Below, piece by piece: positions 23,128 to 32,998 of a DNA stretch of 64,000 nucleotides. A program made the position numbers and the translations under genes. The notes beneath the pieces were generated by a model that was not told the DNA's origin, searched no databases, and saw only the letters and a list, made by a program, of their open reading frames with translations. Source of the DNA: Chloroflexota bacterium (lineage in GTDB: Bacteria > Chloroflexota > Ktedonobacteria > Ktedonobacterales > JADMIN01). How positions within the stretch are numbered: position 1 is the stretch's first letter; every line of letters starts with the position of its first letter. The stretch is taken from positions 48,302 through 112,301 of the forward strand of contig JAJPKE010000018.1 in assembly GCA_021323855.1 (NCBI GenBank). Reading direction: 5' to 3'.

Positions 23128-24834
23128 ATGCGTATGTCCCGAATGCTCATCAAAACACAGAAACAGATCGCGGCTGAGGCGGAATTGCCGAGCCATCAGT
23201 TGATCCTGCGCGCCGGGCTGGCGCGTCGTCTCGGCAGCGGTATCTACAGCCTGACACCGCTGGCCTATCGTGTCATTCGCCGTATCGAGACGATTCTGCG
23301 CGAAGAGATGGAACGTATCGGCGGGCAGGAGGTGCTGATGCCGGTGGCGCAACCGGCGGACCTCTGGCGGGAATCTGGCCGCTATGAGACGATTGATAGC
23401 GCGCTGGCGCGCTGGCAGGATCGCGCAGGGCATGCGATGGTGCTGGCGATGACGCACGAAGAAGCCGTCACCGATCTGGCGCGCTCAGCGATAGATTCGT
23501 ATCGCCAGTTGCCACAGTTGCTCTTCCAGATACAGACGAAGTTCCGCGATGAGCCGCGCCCGCGTGGTGGACTCATCCGGCCGCGCGAGTTCCTGATGAA
23601 AGACGCCTACAGCTTCCATGCGACCCAGGCCGATTTCGACGCCTTCTATGAGGAGCGCATCATACCGGCCTATTATGCCATCTTCCGGCGCGCAGGGTTG
23701 CCGGTGCTGGCGGTGGAGGCGGATACTGGCATGATGGGCGGCACCGGGGCGCATGAGTTCATGTTTCTGGCGGATGGCGGCGAAGATACGCTGATCGTCT
23801 GCCCGAACTGCGGCTATGCCGCCAACCAGGAGGTCGCCATCGCCGTCAAGCCGCGCTCGCAGCGCAGGAGCAAGCGCGAGGCGTCGCGGCTGCTGCATAC
23901 GCCGGGCACGGCCACCATCGCCGCATTCTGCGAAGCCACCGGCTACACCGCCGATCAGACGCTCAAGTCTGTCTACTACGCTGCCTGCGATGAACTGGTG
24001 CTTGCGCTGATTCGCGGCGATCTGGAGGTCAGCCCGATCAAGCTGGGCAATCTCGTGGGACGCGAGGTGCGGGTGCTTTCCAGCGCCGAAGCGACGGAAC
24101 GCGGTCTGGTGGTTGGCTACACCGGCCCGGTGGATTTGCACATCGCTGGCGCAGTGCGGCTGGTGGCCGACGACTCGGTGATCGAGGCCGGTGGACTGGT
24201 CTCTGGCGCGAACCGGCTGGACTATCACCGTAGCGGAGTGATGTATGGGCGCGACTATCAGGTGGACATCACCGGCGACATCGCGCAGGCGCAGCCGGGC
24301 GATACCTGTGTGCAGTGCGGCGGCGCACTGGAGGCGCGGCGCGGTATCGAGGCCGGCCAGACCTTCAAGCTGGGTACGCGCTATAGCGAGACGATGGGCG
24401 CAACTTTCCGCGACGAGGACGGCGAGAGTCGCCCGCTCATCATGGGCTGCTATGGCATCGGCATCACGCGGCTCTTCGCCTGTCTCATCGAAGCGCATCA
24501 CGACGAGCAAGGCATCTGCTGGCCGGTGAGCGTCGCGCCGTATCGCTATCATCTGCTGGCGGTCGGCAACGATGCGAACGCGCAGACCGCCGCCGGAGAC
24601 CTCTATGCCGCTCTGGGCGCTGAGCAGACGCTCTACGACGACCGCGAGGCCAGCGCAGGCGTCCGGTTCGCGGATGCCGATCTACTGGGCATGCCGCTAC
24701 GCATCACCATCAGCACGCGGTCGCTGGCGGCTGGCGGCGCGGAGCTACGGCTGCGGCGCATCGGCGAGACACGCATCGCTGCGCTGGATGCCGTGCGCAC
24801 AGTGGCCGATGAGATGCTTGCCTGCCAGGAATAG
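23128..24834 (+). CDS. proS: Prolyl-tRNA synthetase
   Basis: A 568-residue class II synthetase of the bacterial (ProS type 1) form. The N-terminal catalytic part has the motif-1 region LARRLGSGIYSLTPLAYRV and motif 2 in TKFRDEPRPRGGLIRPREFLMKD. A YbaK-like editing insertion follows (about residues 240-400). Motif 3 is MGCYGIGITRLF, and the anticodon-binding domain follows. It charges tRNA-Pro. The start has GAAAGGAG upstream. Expression is controlled by the T-box riboswitch just ahead. Confidence 0.97.
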   Translation: MRMSRMLIKTQKQIAAEAELPSHQLILRAGLARRLGSGIYSLTPLAYRVIRRIETILREEMERIGGQEVLMPVAQPADLWRESGRYETIDSALARWQDRAGHAMVLAMTHEEAVTDLARSAIDSYRQLPQLLFQIQTKFRDEPRPRGGLIRPREFLMKDAYSFHATQADFDAFYEERIIPAYYAIFRRAGLPVLAVEADTGMMGGTGAHEFMFLADGGEDTLIVCPNCGYAANQEVAIAVKPRSQRRSKREASRLLHTPGTATIAAFCEATGYTADQTLKSVYYAACDELVLALIRGDLEVSPIKLGNLVGREVRVLSSAEATERGLVVGYTGPVDLHIAGAVRLVADDSVIEAGGLVSGANRLDYHRSGVMYGRDYQVDITGDIAQAQPGDTCVQCGGALEARRGIEAGQTFKLGTRYSETMGATFRDEDGESRPLIMGCYGIGITRLFACLIEAHHDEQGICWPVSVAPYRYHLLAVGNDANAQTAAGDLYAALGAEQTLYDDREASAGVRFADADLLGMPLRITISTRSLAAGGAELRLRRIGETRIAALDAVRTVADEMLACQE

Positions 24835-24966
24835 AGGTACGGGTAGCCAGGCGTACATACCCTTTGCGTTGGAAGCAGCGCATGTGCTATGGTAACTGAT
24901 GGTCGAAATCATAGTCGTTGCAAGAACAGCATGTACAACGAGTACAAAAGGTAGCGGACCCCAAAG

Positions 24967-25266
24967 ATGATTAGGCATGAGGTTATCCTGCGGATCAAGC
25001 CGGGCGTGCGGCGCGAAGCCATAGATCAAGCGTTGCGTGAGGTGTATGATCTCCTCAGCGGCATCCCAGGCGTCGAACGGGTCCGCTATGGCACGAACAA
25101 CGCGCCAGCCTACCGTCACGCGCTGATCGCAGTGGACTTGGTGGATGAGGATGCGCTGAATGTGATGGGGCGCCACCCGCAGCATGTGCGTGCCGTGCGG
25201 CTCGTCAACCGGCTCGCCGAGTCCACCGCCATTGGTAGCTACCTCGCCTCGGAGCGGCATGGGTAG
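24967..25266 (+). CDS. Dabb-domain (stress-responsive alpha/beta barrel) protein
   Basis: A 99-residue protein that is essentially one Dabb domain: the opening MIRHEVILRIKPGV, helix REAIDQALREVYDLLSGIPGVERVRYG, strand RHALIAVDLVDEDALNVMGRHPQHV and a final helix. Dimeric barrels of this type are stress-linked or part of small enzymes; no activity can be assigned. It is 132 bases after proS and ends before a strong terminator at 25287-25324. Confidence 0.85.
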   Translation: MIRHEVILRIKPGVRREAIDQALREVYDLLSGIPGVERVRYGTNNAPAYRHALIAVDLVDEDALNVMGRHPQHVRAVRLVNRLAESTAIGSYLASERHG

Positions 25267-25286
25267 CCGGAGCCGCAGCGGAGGCA

Positions 25287-25324
25287 TGTTTGGCCCTGGG
25301 AGCTATTCCAGGGCCAATGTTTTT
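25287..25324 (+). terminator. Rho-independent terminator
   Basis: A perfect 10-bp stem TTGGCCCTGG / CCAGGGCCAA (25290-25299, 25308-25317) with an 8-base loop, followed by TGTTTTTG. Ends the Dabb gene and possibly the proS transcript. Confidence 0.9.
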
Positions 25325-25392
25325 GCCCGGGATATCGCAGATTACAGCCAAGCCAGTTGCCAGTAGGACACGGCTGGCAACGATTGCTATGG

Positions 25393-25434
25393 TTCCCCCT
25401 CTCCTATGGGAGAGGGAGTCAGGGGGTGAGGTCT
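25393..25434. repeat. Short-form hairpin repeat (copy 7)
   Basis: CCCCCTCTCC / GGAGAGGG around TATG, then AGTCAGGGGGTGAGGTC. It ends four bases before the stop of the Mre11-like gene. Confidence 0.8.
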
Positions 25435-25438
25435 CTCT

Positions 25439-26758
25439 TTAGGAGAGCAGTTCGGCGCGCGCCTCGCGCAGCCGGCGTGCGATATCCGCCGGCTTCTCGT
25501 CGCCCAGCGCCATCTGCTTGAGTTCCGCCAGCACGCGCGCCCACTGTGGCGCGTTCGCCTGATAGCGTCCGTCGCGCGCCAGCAACTCTTGGAAGATATG
25601 CACTTCGAGTTGTTGCCAGGTAGAACGGTCGCGTCCATCGCCTTCTTCGCCCTCGGCAATGTCATACTCGGTTTCGCGCGTGCCGTCATGGATGCGCACC
25701 GTCAGCGGCGTGAAGTAGCTACGCACACATTCTTCCAGGCGCTCGCGTTCGACAGCGGCGGCGTCAAATCCCAGGATGCCGGTTAGCGCAATGTCAATCA
25801 CCGGCTCGCTCTGCGCGGCGGCCAGTTCAGCGGCATGTTCGCGCGCCCACTCGTGGCATTTGCGCTCGAAGCGCTCATAGAGCGCCGTTGGCGTGCCCAC
25901 CCCATCCACGCGGAAGGCGAAACGCAGGAACGGACGGCGCGGATTGACGAGATGTTCGACGCTATGGCGCGGCTCGCCCTCCGGCGCGTCGGTATCCACG
26001 CTGGCGCAGAAATAGCCCCGATCCCAGGCGCTTTCCTCTGCGCCCCACGTCTCCGTTGAACCGGGATTGAAAAGCCAGTTGTCGCGGCTATAGTGCTTAT
26101 GCACATGGCCGAGCGCCACATAATCTACCAGCCCGCGCAACGGCTGGAACTGCTCATACGCCGGCAGACCGTGCATATGCGGCACGATGCCCTCGATGCC
26201 GGTGTGCATCAGCAGCACGCGATACTCGACGCCCGCCGCGTCCTCCGCTGCGCGCGCCGCCGCCAGCTCGCGCGCAAAGCCATCCATCACGCGCACCGTG
26301 CCCGCGCCATACCAGGGTAAACCATAGACGCGCAGCTTGCCATTCTTGAGATCGGTATACGCGCCACGTTGCGATTCGGGGTCCCAGGCGGTCAGCGCGG
26401 GTACGCCATCACGCACATAGGGGTTGAGCAAGATCAGCAGGTGTTCCCAGCAGAGGAATTGCAGCCAGGAGACGCCATCGCGGTAATAGGTGCGGTCGTG
26501 GTTGCCCTCGATGGCTATGGCCGGGATGCCAGCGTCTTTGAGGCGTTCCAGCGCCGTCTTCGCCTGCATCAGCGTCAGCGCGTCAATCGCGCGCTTGTTG
26601 AAGAGGTCGCCAGCAATCAGAAAGCAATCGGCTTTGCGCGCGATGGCGCTATCCACCACGGCGAGAAACGCACGGGCAAAATCGTTGAAGCGTTCCTTCA
26701 TGCCATATTGCTCGTAGCCCAGATGATTGTCCGCCGTGTGGATGAATGTTGCGCGCAT
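25439..26758 (-). CDS. Mre11/SbcD-like DNA repair exonuclease
   Basis: A 439-residue calcineurin-like phosphoesterase. The five metal-binding motifs appear in order: TADNHLG, GDLFNK, GNHD, LMHTG and GHVHKH. The arrangement matches the SbcD/Mre11 nuclease; the last 190 residues would be the capping and partner-binding part. SbcD normally works with the SbcC/Rad50 ATPase, but no such gene is adjacent: the next gene upstream encodes an Rpn-family nuclease. Acts on double-strand DNA ends. The start is an ATG with a distant GAAGG. Confidence 0.88.
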   Translation of the reverse strand: MRATFIHTADNHLGYEQYGMKERFNDFARAFLAVVDSAIARKADCFLIAGDLFNKRAIDALTLMQAKTALERLKDAGIPAIAIEGNHDRTYYRDGVSWLQFLCWEHLLILLNPYVRDGVPALTAWDPESQRGAYTDLKNGKLRVYGLPWYGAGTVRVMDGFARELAAARAAEDAAGVEYRVLLMHTGIEGIVPHMHGLPAYEQFQPLRGLVDYVALGHVHKHYSRDNWLFNPGSTETWGAEESAWDRGYFCASVDTDAPEGEPRHSVEHLVNPRRPFLRFAFRVDGVGTPTALYERFERKCHEWAREHAAELAAAQSEPVIDIALTGILGFDAAAVERERLEECVRSYFTPLTVRIHDGTRETEYDIAEGEEGDGRDRSTWQQLEVHIFQELLARDGRYQANAPQWARVLAELKQMALGDEKPADIARRLREARAELLS

Positions 26759-26788
26759 ATGCTGCTATTGCCTTCTTTCGGCTATCGC

Positions 26789-27730
26789 TCAGTGAGATTC
26801 TTCCTGCGATTCTTCAGATGGACTCAGCCGTGCCTGCACTTGTTCCAGTGTATCGGTCGCAATATGCGTCAGCACCGCCGTAAGCGTCGCCTCATTCGCC
26901 GCTGCAATCAGCGCCAGGAGGCTCTCCGGCAACGTACCAAACCGCCCTTCAAGAGCCGCGCGCACAGCCAGCCGCAGTCCATCCAGCTTGCCCTGCTCTA
27001 GACCTTCTTCCAAGCCTAGTTCTTTGCCTTGCTCCAATCCTTGTTCGCGCGCCTCTGCGCGCCATGCCCGATACAGCGGGGATTCTTCGAGAAATTCGGT
27101 GGACATATACATGCTCCTGATGAGCGCACGCGCCGCCTCTTCGCCACGCATACGCGCTGTGAAAACTGCCAATAATGATACCAGATCGCCCCATTCGGCA
27201 TGCGATTGCGGCGCCTGCACTTCTTGCTCTTTCAGCGCCTGTCCGGCCTGTTCAATCGCTTCGGTATCACCGCCGCGCATGAACGGCACCAGTGGCAGCA
27301 ATCCCGGCAGTCCAGCAGCGATGATATCGCGTGCATCCAGGTTATAGACCTCGATATTGACGATTTGCCAGGTCGCCTGCACCCACGAGCCGATGCGCAT
27401 TTCATAAGGCGTGGGCGGAATGTTACCGCGCCGCAACAGCCAGAGAACCACCGAAAGTACCGGCAGTTGGTGAACGACGCTGGCCCGCGCGCCATACTCG
27501 AAACAGCGGCGCGGCATCTCATCGTCACGATACGCCTGTACCTCGACGTTGACGGCGCACTCCACGCCTTCGTAGCGCGCCCGAAAGAGCGTATCGAGCG
27601 CCAGTTGTGGCTCGGTTGCCACATCCGTCGGCAGGTCTGACTGATACTCGATGCCAGGAAACGCCAGCGTCAGGATATCCGCCGGTCGCACAGTCAGCAG
27701 GCGTTTGAGTCCCTGGTCCATATCAGCCAC
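26789..27730 (-). CDS. Rpn/YhgA-like nuclease family protein (PD-(D/E)XK)
   Basis: About 313 residues. The N-terminal 150 residues fit the Rpn/DUF4351 group of PD-(D/E)XK nucleases (transposase_31-like): LDTLFRARYEGVECAVNVEVQAYRDDEMPRRCFEYGA, with the E-x-Q catalytic strand. The C-terminal part has the usual EQG-type heptads (AREQGLEQGKELGLEEG) and a helical bundle. Relatives promote RecA-independent recombination. A GTG at 27730 is seven bases from GGAGG; the ATG at 27736 is only one base from it, so the GTG was preferred. Next to a DNA end-processing nuclease gene on the same strand. Confidence 0.82.
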   Translation of the reverse strand: MADMDQGLKRLLTVRPADILTLAFPGIEYQSDLPTDVATEPQLALDTLFRARYEGVECAVNVEVQAYRDDEMPRRCFEYGARASVVHQLPVLSVVLWLLRRGNIPPTPYEMRIGSWVQATWQIVNIEVYNLDARDIIAAGLPGLLPLVPFMRGGDTEAIEQAGQALKEQEVQAPQSHAEWGDLVSLLAVFTARMRGEEAARALIRSMYMSTEFLEESPLYRAWRAEAREQGLEQGKELGLEEGLEQGKLDGLRLAVRAALEGRFGTLPESLLALIAAANEATLTAVLTHIATDTLEQVQARLSPSEESQEESH

Positions 27731-27862
27731 CGGCATACCTCCACTAACTCAATTCAATCCACCTGGCTCAATCCTGGTATTCCCGCATGTGCTAGTCAAA
27801 ACGGAAACAGCCGCGTTGCCTGGCAGTATAGCACGGACCGCAGGCCGGTCATCAGCCGATCA

Positions 27863-28885
27863 TCAATAATAGATGGTGCGCGTGCGATGGTACGGGCGCA
27901 TATCCGGCGTGGCGGTCTGGCTGTCCGCCCAGAGCCGGTAGTCTATCGCGCTGGCCGGGCGCACGATGCCGCGTTCCGCCAATGCGCGCCGCAGCCACTC
28001 TACACCCCAGATGGTTGCCGCGCGAATCTCGATCTCTTGCTCTGACCCCGGCGCGATGGGCTGCATCTGGTCCACCTGAGCCGCCAGTTCCCCGGAATAG
28101 ACCAGCACGCCGTAGCGCCGCAGCAGTTGCGGCAGTTTATAATCTGCGAACGCCGTCAACTGGTCCAGGTCAGTGAAAGCGCCCCAGTGTTGCCCCTGAA
28201 ATGCCGCGTTCAGGTCCGCCACGCAAATCTGCGCCCGCTTGAGGAATGGCACCGGCTGCCCATGCCACTCTGCGACATCGTGAAATGAGGAGAATTCGCG
28301 CGCCAGCAGCAGCGCCAGCGACACCGCGCTCTGCTGGGCGGACTCCACAGCGCGGGTGAACTGCCCCTCGTAGCGTTCCAGCAGCACACGACCCACCTCG
28401 CGCGCATTGGCCAGCCGCGCCGCGAAGAGCGGTATCTCCGGGCAGCCGGACACCGGGCGCAGGATATCCGCCAGTTCTTCCTCGGTCATATTGGCGAGAT
28501 AGCCAGCATCCCAGAGCGGACGCCCGGCCTCGATGGTGCGCGAGAGCGCGGCGGCCAGCGCGTAGTAGCCATCGAGGAGCTGATCGTGCCATTCAATCTG
28601 CCAGCGTGGTTGTCCTGGCTCACCCCAGAAGCAGAAGTTGAGCGCATCCAGGAGGAGTACCCAGTTCACCGTGCGTTCTGTGCCGTCGCTGAAGTGTAGC
28701 GCATCGAGTCCCGCCTGCTCTGGCCACGGCTCATTGGCCCAGCGTTCCGCCAACACCTGCGTCGCCTGCATGTCAAGCGTGAGGTATTGCGCCTGCTGCA
28801 TAACGTAGGCTGTCGCAGTCAACACGCCCAGGCGATCATCTGCTGGCGGCTGAATAGCTTGCTGCTCCTGGGATGGTTGGCTCAT
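27863..28885 (-). CDS. Queuosine salvage protein (queuosine 5'-phosphate N-glycosylase family, formerly DUF2419)
   Basis: A 340-residue protein close to the family length. Characteristic pieces are VNWVLLLDALNFCFWGE, a middle segment AREVGRVLLERYEGQF, FADYKLPQLLRRYGVL and a C-terminal region EIEIRAATIWGVEWLR with IDYRLW. Members (Qng1/DUF2419) release queuine from queuosine 5'-phosphate so that it can be used for tRNA modification. This matches an organism that recycles queuine; no other queuine gene is in the window. The start follows AAGGAG. Confidence 0.88.
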   Translation of the reverse strand: MSQPSQEQQAIQPPADDRLGVLTATAYVMQQAQYLTLDMQATQVLAERWANEPWPEQAGLDALHFSDGTERTVNWVLLLDALNFCFWGEPGQPRWQIEWHDQLLDGYYALAAALSRTIEAGRPLWDAGYLANMTEEELADILRPVSGCPEIPLFAARLANAREVGRVLLERYEGQFTRAVESAQQSAVSLALLLAREFSSFHDVAEWHGQPVPFLKRAQICVADLNAAFQGQHWGAFTDLDQLTAFADYKLPQLLRRYGVLVYSGELAAQVDQMQPIAPGSEQEIEIRAATIWGVEWLRRALAERGIVRPASAIDYRLWADSQTATPDMRPYHRTRTIYY

Positions 28886-29147
28886 AAACGCTCCTTACCG
28901 GTTTCTCGGTTGGCTTTGATGGCGCTGAATAGGGTGGTGTGGCGCTGGCATAAAACCTGCGGCAAAACGCCAGCATCGCCGCGCAGATACATAATCTGCC
29001 ACGCGACGTGAAAGACGTGATACAATGCCGCGCATACCGTCGCGCAAATCGTACTGCGCGGCGTGATCGGTGCAGTAGCAGACAGATATCAGGCGGACAT
29101 CAATGGCGACGTTCGCCGCATGCCCCCAATGGAGGAGGACAACACCA

Positions 29148-29636
29148 ATGCTCACTATGCTGGCTCGCAACATTATGACACACGAGGTCATCGTGATCTC
29201 TCCGGACGCGACAGTGCAGGACGCCGCACGTTTGCTCTCAGACTACCATATCAGCGGTGTGCCGGTGCTGGACGACAGCCGTCGCATGGTCGGCATCGTT
29301 ACGCAGGCAGATATCATCGGTAAGGACGGTCAAACGGTTGCTGATATTATGACGCCGCGCGTGGTCAGCGTGCAGATGGATACGCCAGTGGATGAGGTGG
29401 CGCAAATCCTGGCGAGCAACCGCTACAAGCGTGTGCCGGTGTTGCAGGATGGCCGCGTGGTTGGCATCGTCAGCCGCGCCGACATCGTGCGCATGATCGC
29501 CAGCCGTTGGGTCTGCCCCACCTGCGGCGCCATCCAACATGGGCGCATGCCAGAGACCTGCTATGCCTGTGGCGCGGATGGCAGCCGGTTCGAGCGCGAA
29601 CTGGACCCGCGCATGGAAATCACCACCCGCCAGTAA
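29148..29636 (+). CDS. Double CBS-domain protein with zinc ribbon
   Basis: A 162-residue protein. Two CBS domains (about 5-60 and 68-123) are seen from NIMTHEVIVISPDATVQDAARLL with GVPVLDD, and DIMTPRVVSVQMDTPVDEVAQIL with RVPVLQD. The end carries a rubredoxin-like zinc ribbon, CPTCG...CYACG. CBS pairs bind adenine nucleotides and act as energy sensors, and the ribbon may mediate partner binding. The start has GGAGGAGG eight bases ahead. No partner enzyme is adjacent. Confidence 0.9.
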   Translation: MLTMLARNIMTHEVIVISPDATVQDAARLLSDYHISGVPVLDDSRRMVGIVTQADIIGKDGQTVADIMTPRVVSVQMDTPVDEVAQILASNRYKRVPVLQDGRVVGIVSRADIVRMIASRWVCPTCGAIQHGRMPETCYACGADGSRFERELDPRMEITTRQ

Positions 29637-29847
29637 GGGTATTCACTACATCCTCTCGTTCTCCATCTGGCGGAGTTGCTAAGTAATAATACGTAGTAGA
29701 CCAGGGCTACTATGCGAGTGGCAGGCGCTCGTGTATACTGGTCGCGCACGCTTGTGCCAATGGAACTTGATGCGCGTCCAGTTCACTGGATTCCCTGGTC
29801 ACTGCACGAGAAACTAGCGGCGACGCGCGGAACGAGAGGATTTGTTG

Positions 29848-31449
29848 ATGTCTGATCCCAATTGGCCCGGCAATTCACCCTGGAATCAGGGGAATCAGGG
29901 TGAGAATGCGCAGCCGGTCAATCCTACTCCTAATCTTCCTCCTAATCCGGCGCCGCAACCCTGGGCACCGGACCAGGGAGGGACGACGCCTGTGTTCAAT
30001 CCCTATGGGCAGCCACCCACGCCCGACCCCTATCCCTACGGGCAGCCTGCGGCCCCGTCACAGCCAATGTACCCATACGGCCAGCCGCCTGCTCCGGGTA
30101 TGGGGGGCCAGACCGCTGGCGACGCGCCCACCGTGCAATCTGGCTATCCGCAGCTGGTGGACCCTTCCATGCCGCTGAATCCGTATGCGCCTGCGGCCCC
30201 GTCGCAGCCAATGTATCCCTACGGTCAGCCTGCCGCGCCGTCGCAACCGTTGTCTCCGATGTCGCCATATGGCATGCCGACGGCGCCCTCGCAGCCGATG
30301 TACCCGTATGGGATGCCGGGCATGCCCTCGCAGGGGTTCCAGCCACCGGCGGCGCCAAAGCCGAAGAAGTCGCGTCGTGGCCTGGTCATCGGGTTGGTGA
30401 TCGCGGTGATCGTGCTGGCGCTGCTCGGCGGCGGCGTGGCCTATGGCGCCAACCAATATGCCGCGCCGGGCAATGCCGCCAAGCAATTCTGTAGCGCGCT
30501 GCAAACGCAAGATTATACGACGGCCTATGGCATGCTCTCATCCAGCCTGAAGGCAAAATATACCTCGGATCAGTTCACGCTTGGCTCAAAGACGCTCGAT
30601 CAGGTGGAGGGCGATGTCACGGGCTGCAAACAGGCTGCGGGCAACTCTTACAACTATTCGCTCTTTGGCAGTACGGCCACCATCACATCGGTCATCACCC
30701 GTGCGCAGAGTGGAAACTTGACCGGCCAGTTGCATCTCGTCAATGAGAATGGCTGGAAAGTGTCCGGCATTGATACCTCGCTGCTGGGTGTGAATCTGAA
30801 TTCGCTCCAGGCTGCTGCTGGTTTCTGCGCCGCCCTGCAACAGAAAGATTATGCTACTGCCTATAGCTTCTTTGGTAGCGCATTGCAGGCGCAGATCAAG
30901 CAGAGCGACTTCGTAGCGCAGGGCGCACTGCACGACCAGATTGACGGACCAGTCACCGCCTGTGGCATCACCGCATTTGGCCAGGGCAACAGCGACAGCA
31001 CGACGACTATGACGGTGAGCATCACACGCAGCACGCTCGGCCAGAAGACCGGCCAGGCGACACTGGATGTCGAGGGCGGCGCGTGGAAGTTCAGCGCGCT
31101 CGATCCCGCGCTGCAAGGCTCGGACCTGGGCGGTCTGGCGGTCATCAACCAGTTCTGCTCTGATGTCTCCGCCAACAACGCGCATGGAGCCTATCTGCTC
31201 ACCTCGAGCAACTTCCGCAGCGCCGTACCGGAGTCTACCTTCGATCAGGTATTTGGGTTCTCGCAGCTCAAGTACACCTGCAAGCCGAAGCTCTCCACCT
31301 TCAAGGTAACGGACCCGACGGACGCGCAAATCAATGTAGACTTCAGCGCCGCCAACCGGGCGACCGGTCAATCAGTGAGTTTGCCGTTCACCGCTGGTCT
31401 CGTCAAAAATGGGTCTAGCTGGCAGGTTGATAGCATCAACTTCACCTAG
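29848..31449 (+). CDS. Membrane protein with proline-rich cytoplasmic tail and three extracytoplasmic repeat domains
   Basis: A 533-residue protein. Residues 1-170 are low-complexity and rich in P, Y, G, Q and M with repeats of the type PYGQPAAPSQPM. A KKSRRG stop-transfer signal and one transmembrane helix follow at 178-200. Outside are three similar domains of about 105 residues (starting near 208, 319 and 428). Each opens AxxFCxALQxxDYxxAYxxxSS, ends in a strand like GQxxLxxENGWKxSxI and has two conserved cysteines. They look like NTF2/DUF4878-type domains. The function is unknown. The ATG has an AGAGGA upstream. A strong terminator follows. Confidence 0.82.
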   Translation: MSDPNWPGNSPWNQGNQGENAQPVNPTPNLPPNPAPQPWAPDQGGTTPVFNPYGQPPTPDPYPYGQPAAPSQPMYPYGQPPAPGMGGQTAGDAPTVQSGYPQLVDPSMPLNPYAPAAPSQPMYPYGQPAAPSQPLSPMSPYGMPTAPSQPMYPYGMPGMPSQGFQPPAAPKPKKSRRGLVIGLVIAVIVLALLGGGVAYGANQYAAPGNAAKQFCSALQTQDYTTAYGMLSSSLKAKYTSDQFTLGSKTLDQVEGDVTGCKQAAGNSYNYSLFGSTATITSVITRAQSGNLTGQLHLVNENGWKVSGIDTSLLGVNLNSLQAAAGFCAALQQKDYATAYSFFGSALQAQIKQSDFVAQGALHDQIDGPVTACGITAFGQGNSDSTTTMTVSITRSTLGQKTGQATLDVEGGAWKFSALDPALQGSDLGGLAVINQFCSDVSANNAHGAYLLTSSNFRSAVPESTFDQVFGFSQLKYTCKPKLSTFKVTDPTDAQINVDFSAANRATGQSVSLPFTAGLVKNGSSWQVDSINFT

Positions 31450-31485
31450 CCCGCGCTCACCACTCAATGACAGCGCCGTTCATCA

Positions 31486-31525
31486 TATGGCCACCCCCAT
31501 ACCGCCGTGGGGTGGCCTTTTTTGT
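31486..31525 (+). terminator. Rho-independent terminator
   Basis: Stem GGCCACCCC / GGGGTGGCC (31489-31497, 31509-31517) with an 11-base loop and a run of six T. Ends the gene above. Confidence 0.9.
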
Positions 31526-31672
31526 GTGCAGACCTGCCTCTTCACCAAGTCACAGCAACACATGAGAACATCCCGCCCACCCCTCCGTGATATGCCATCC
31601 ATCCACCGCGTACCTTTCTATGCTGATCTCTGATGAGCGACCGGCGAAGAACGGCGAAGAACGGCGAACTGG

Positions 31673-32998
31673 ATGGACATTGGGGGAACTGTGGAGATAC
31701 ACGACGGTAACGACGGCAACGCAGGCGAGACACCGGCGCAGCTACCCGATACGCCAAACTCGATGGCGGCAGGGATGGGACAACAGCCCGGTATACCTAT
31801 ACCCAAACAGTCCGGGCGTGGGCAATGGAGACAACTGGCGCGGGGTGGCCGCATATGGCTCTGCCGCGCGCTGCTGGCGCTGCTCCTCGTTGGCGGCATC
31901 TTTTTCTCGCTGGTTCCAGAGGGGCGTGCGGCGGCGCGGGCGGCGCTGCTGCTGCCCGCGCTCATCACGCAGTCCGAGCCGGCGCCGCTGGTGCTGGCTG
32001 GTGATCCCATCCATCACACGCAGGCGACTATCAATTCGCGGGATGGAACTGTTTACCTGGATATCTACGCGCCCACGACCGCGCCACCACCTATCCCCGG
32101 CGCACGCGAGGGAGTGGTCGTCATCTCCGGCGTCGGCGATAACCGGCAGGTGCCGCAGCTTGTCAATCTCTTGCAGGCGATGGCGCGCTCCGGCCTGGTG
32201 GTGATGGCGCTCACCACACAAACGCTGATGGACTACGACCTCGCGCCCGCCACCAGTGACGCCATCGTGCAGGCGGTGCTGGCGCTACGACACTACCCTG
32301 GCGTTGGCCCCTCGCGCGTTGGCATCCTGGGCTTCAGCGCCGGAGGGTCGGTTGCCTGCATCGCAGCGGCGGACCCGCGCATCCGCGATTCGCTGGCCTT
32401 CATCACGCTCTTCGGCAGTTATTATGATGCGCGGACGTTGCTGCGCGACTTTGGGCGGCGCGCACAGGACGTAGACGGACAACTGGTACACTGGACCCCC
32501 AACGCTGTGCCGGTGCAGGTATTGACCAATGCCATCGCTGACACGCTGCCAAACGGCGATGGGGATATCCTGCGCGGCGGCATCAACACCACCACCGGTC
32601 TTTCGCTCAGCCCGCTGGATCAGGCGCAACTTTCGCCACCGGCGCTGGCCGCCTATCACTTATTAGTTGGTGATGAACCGCAACAGGTGGAGGCCAACCT
32701 TGCTGCGCTCTCGCCAGCGATGCAAACGCTATTGGTGAATCTCTCGCCCAGTTCGGTCATCACACAGGTACATGCGCCCATCTATCTGCTGCACGACCGC
32801 AACGATGTCTTTGTGCCGTTCACACAGTCGCGCGCCTTTGATGCCGCGCTGACAACACTGGGGCATCAACATCGCTACGCCGAGTTCAGCATTTTCCAGC
32901 ATGTCGAGGTCCGTACAGGGCTGGGCATCGGTCCGCTGCTTAGAGATGGCGTGACGCTCTATCTGCTGTTGACAGATATGCTCCAACCGGGATCATAG
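31673..32998 (+). CDS. Membrane-anchored alpha/beta hydrolase (dienelactone-hydrolase-like)
   Basis: About 441 residues. After a 55-residue polar N-terminus comes one membrane helix (ALLALLLVGGIFFSLV), then an alpha/beta hydrolase. The nucleophile elbow is GFSAGG (VGILGFSAGGSVA), the acid lies in HDRNDVFVP and the histidine in FQHVEV near the C-terminus. It should face the outside of the cell. No SD is evident before the ATG at 31673, so the start is uncertain. Its stop codon is embedded in an 11-base tandem repeat. Confidence 0.8.
   Translation: MDIGGTVEIHDGNDGNAGETPAQLPDTPNSMAAGMGQQPGIPIPKQSGRGQWRQLARGGRIWLCRALLALLLVGGIFFSLVPEGRAAARAALLLPALITQSEPAPLVLAGDPIHHTQATINSRDGTVYLDIYAPTTAPPPIPGAREGVVVISGVGDNRQVPQLVNLLQAMARSGLVVMALTTQTLMDYDLAPATSDAIVQAVLALRHYPGVGPSRVGILGFSAGGSVACIAAADPRIRDSLAFITLFGSYYDARTLLRDFGRRAQDVDGQLVHWTPNAVPVQVLTNAIADTLPNGDGDILRGGINTTTGLSLSPLDQAQLSPPALAAYHLLVGDEPQQVEANLAALSPAMQTLLVNLSPSSVITQVHAPIYLLHDRNDVFVPFTQSRAFDAALTTLGHQHRYAEFSIFQHVEVRTGLGIGPLLRDGVTLYLLLTDMLQPGS

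Noticed and set aside
26369..27001. 210-codon plus-strand frame opposite the nuclease genes
   Set aside because: Lies antisense to the Mre11-like and Rpn-like genes, both with clear motifs; typical GC-rich shadow.
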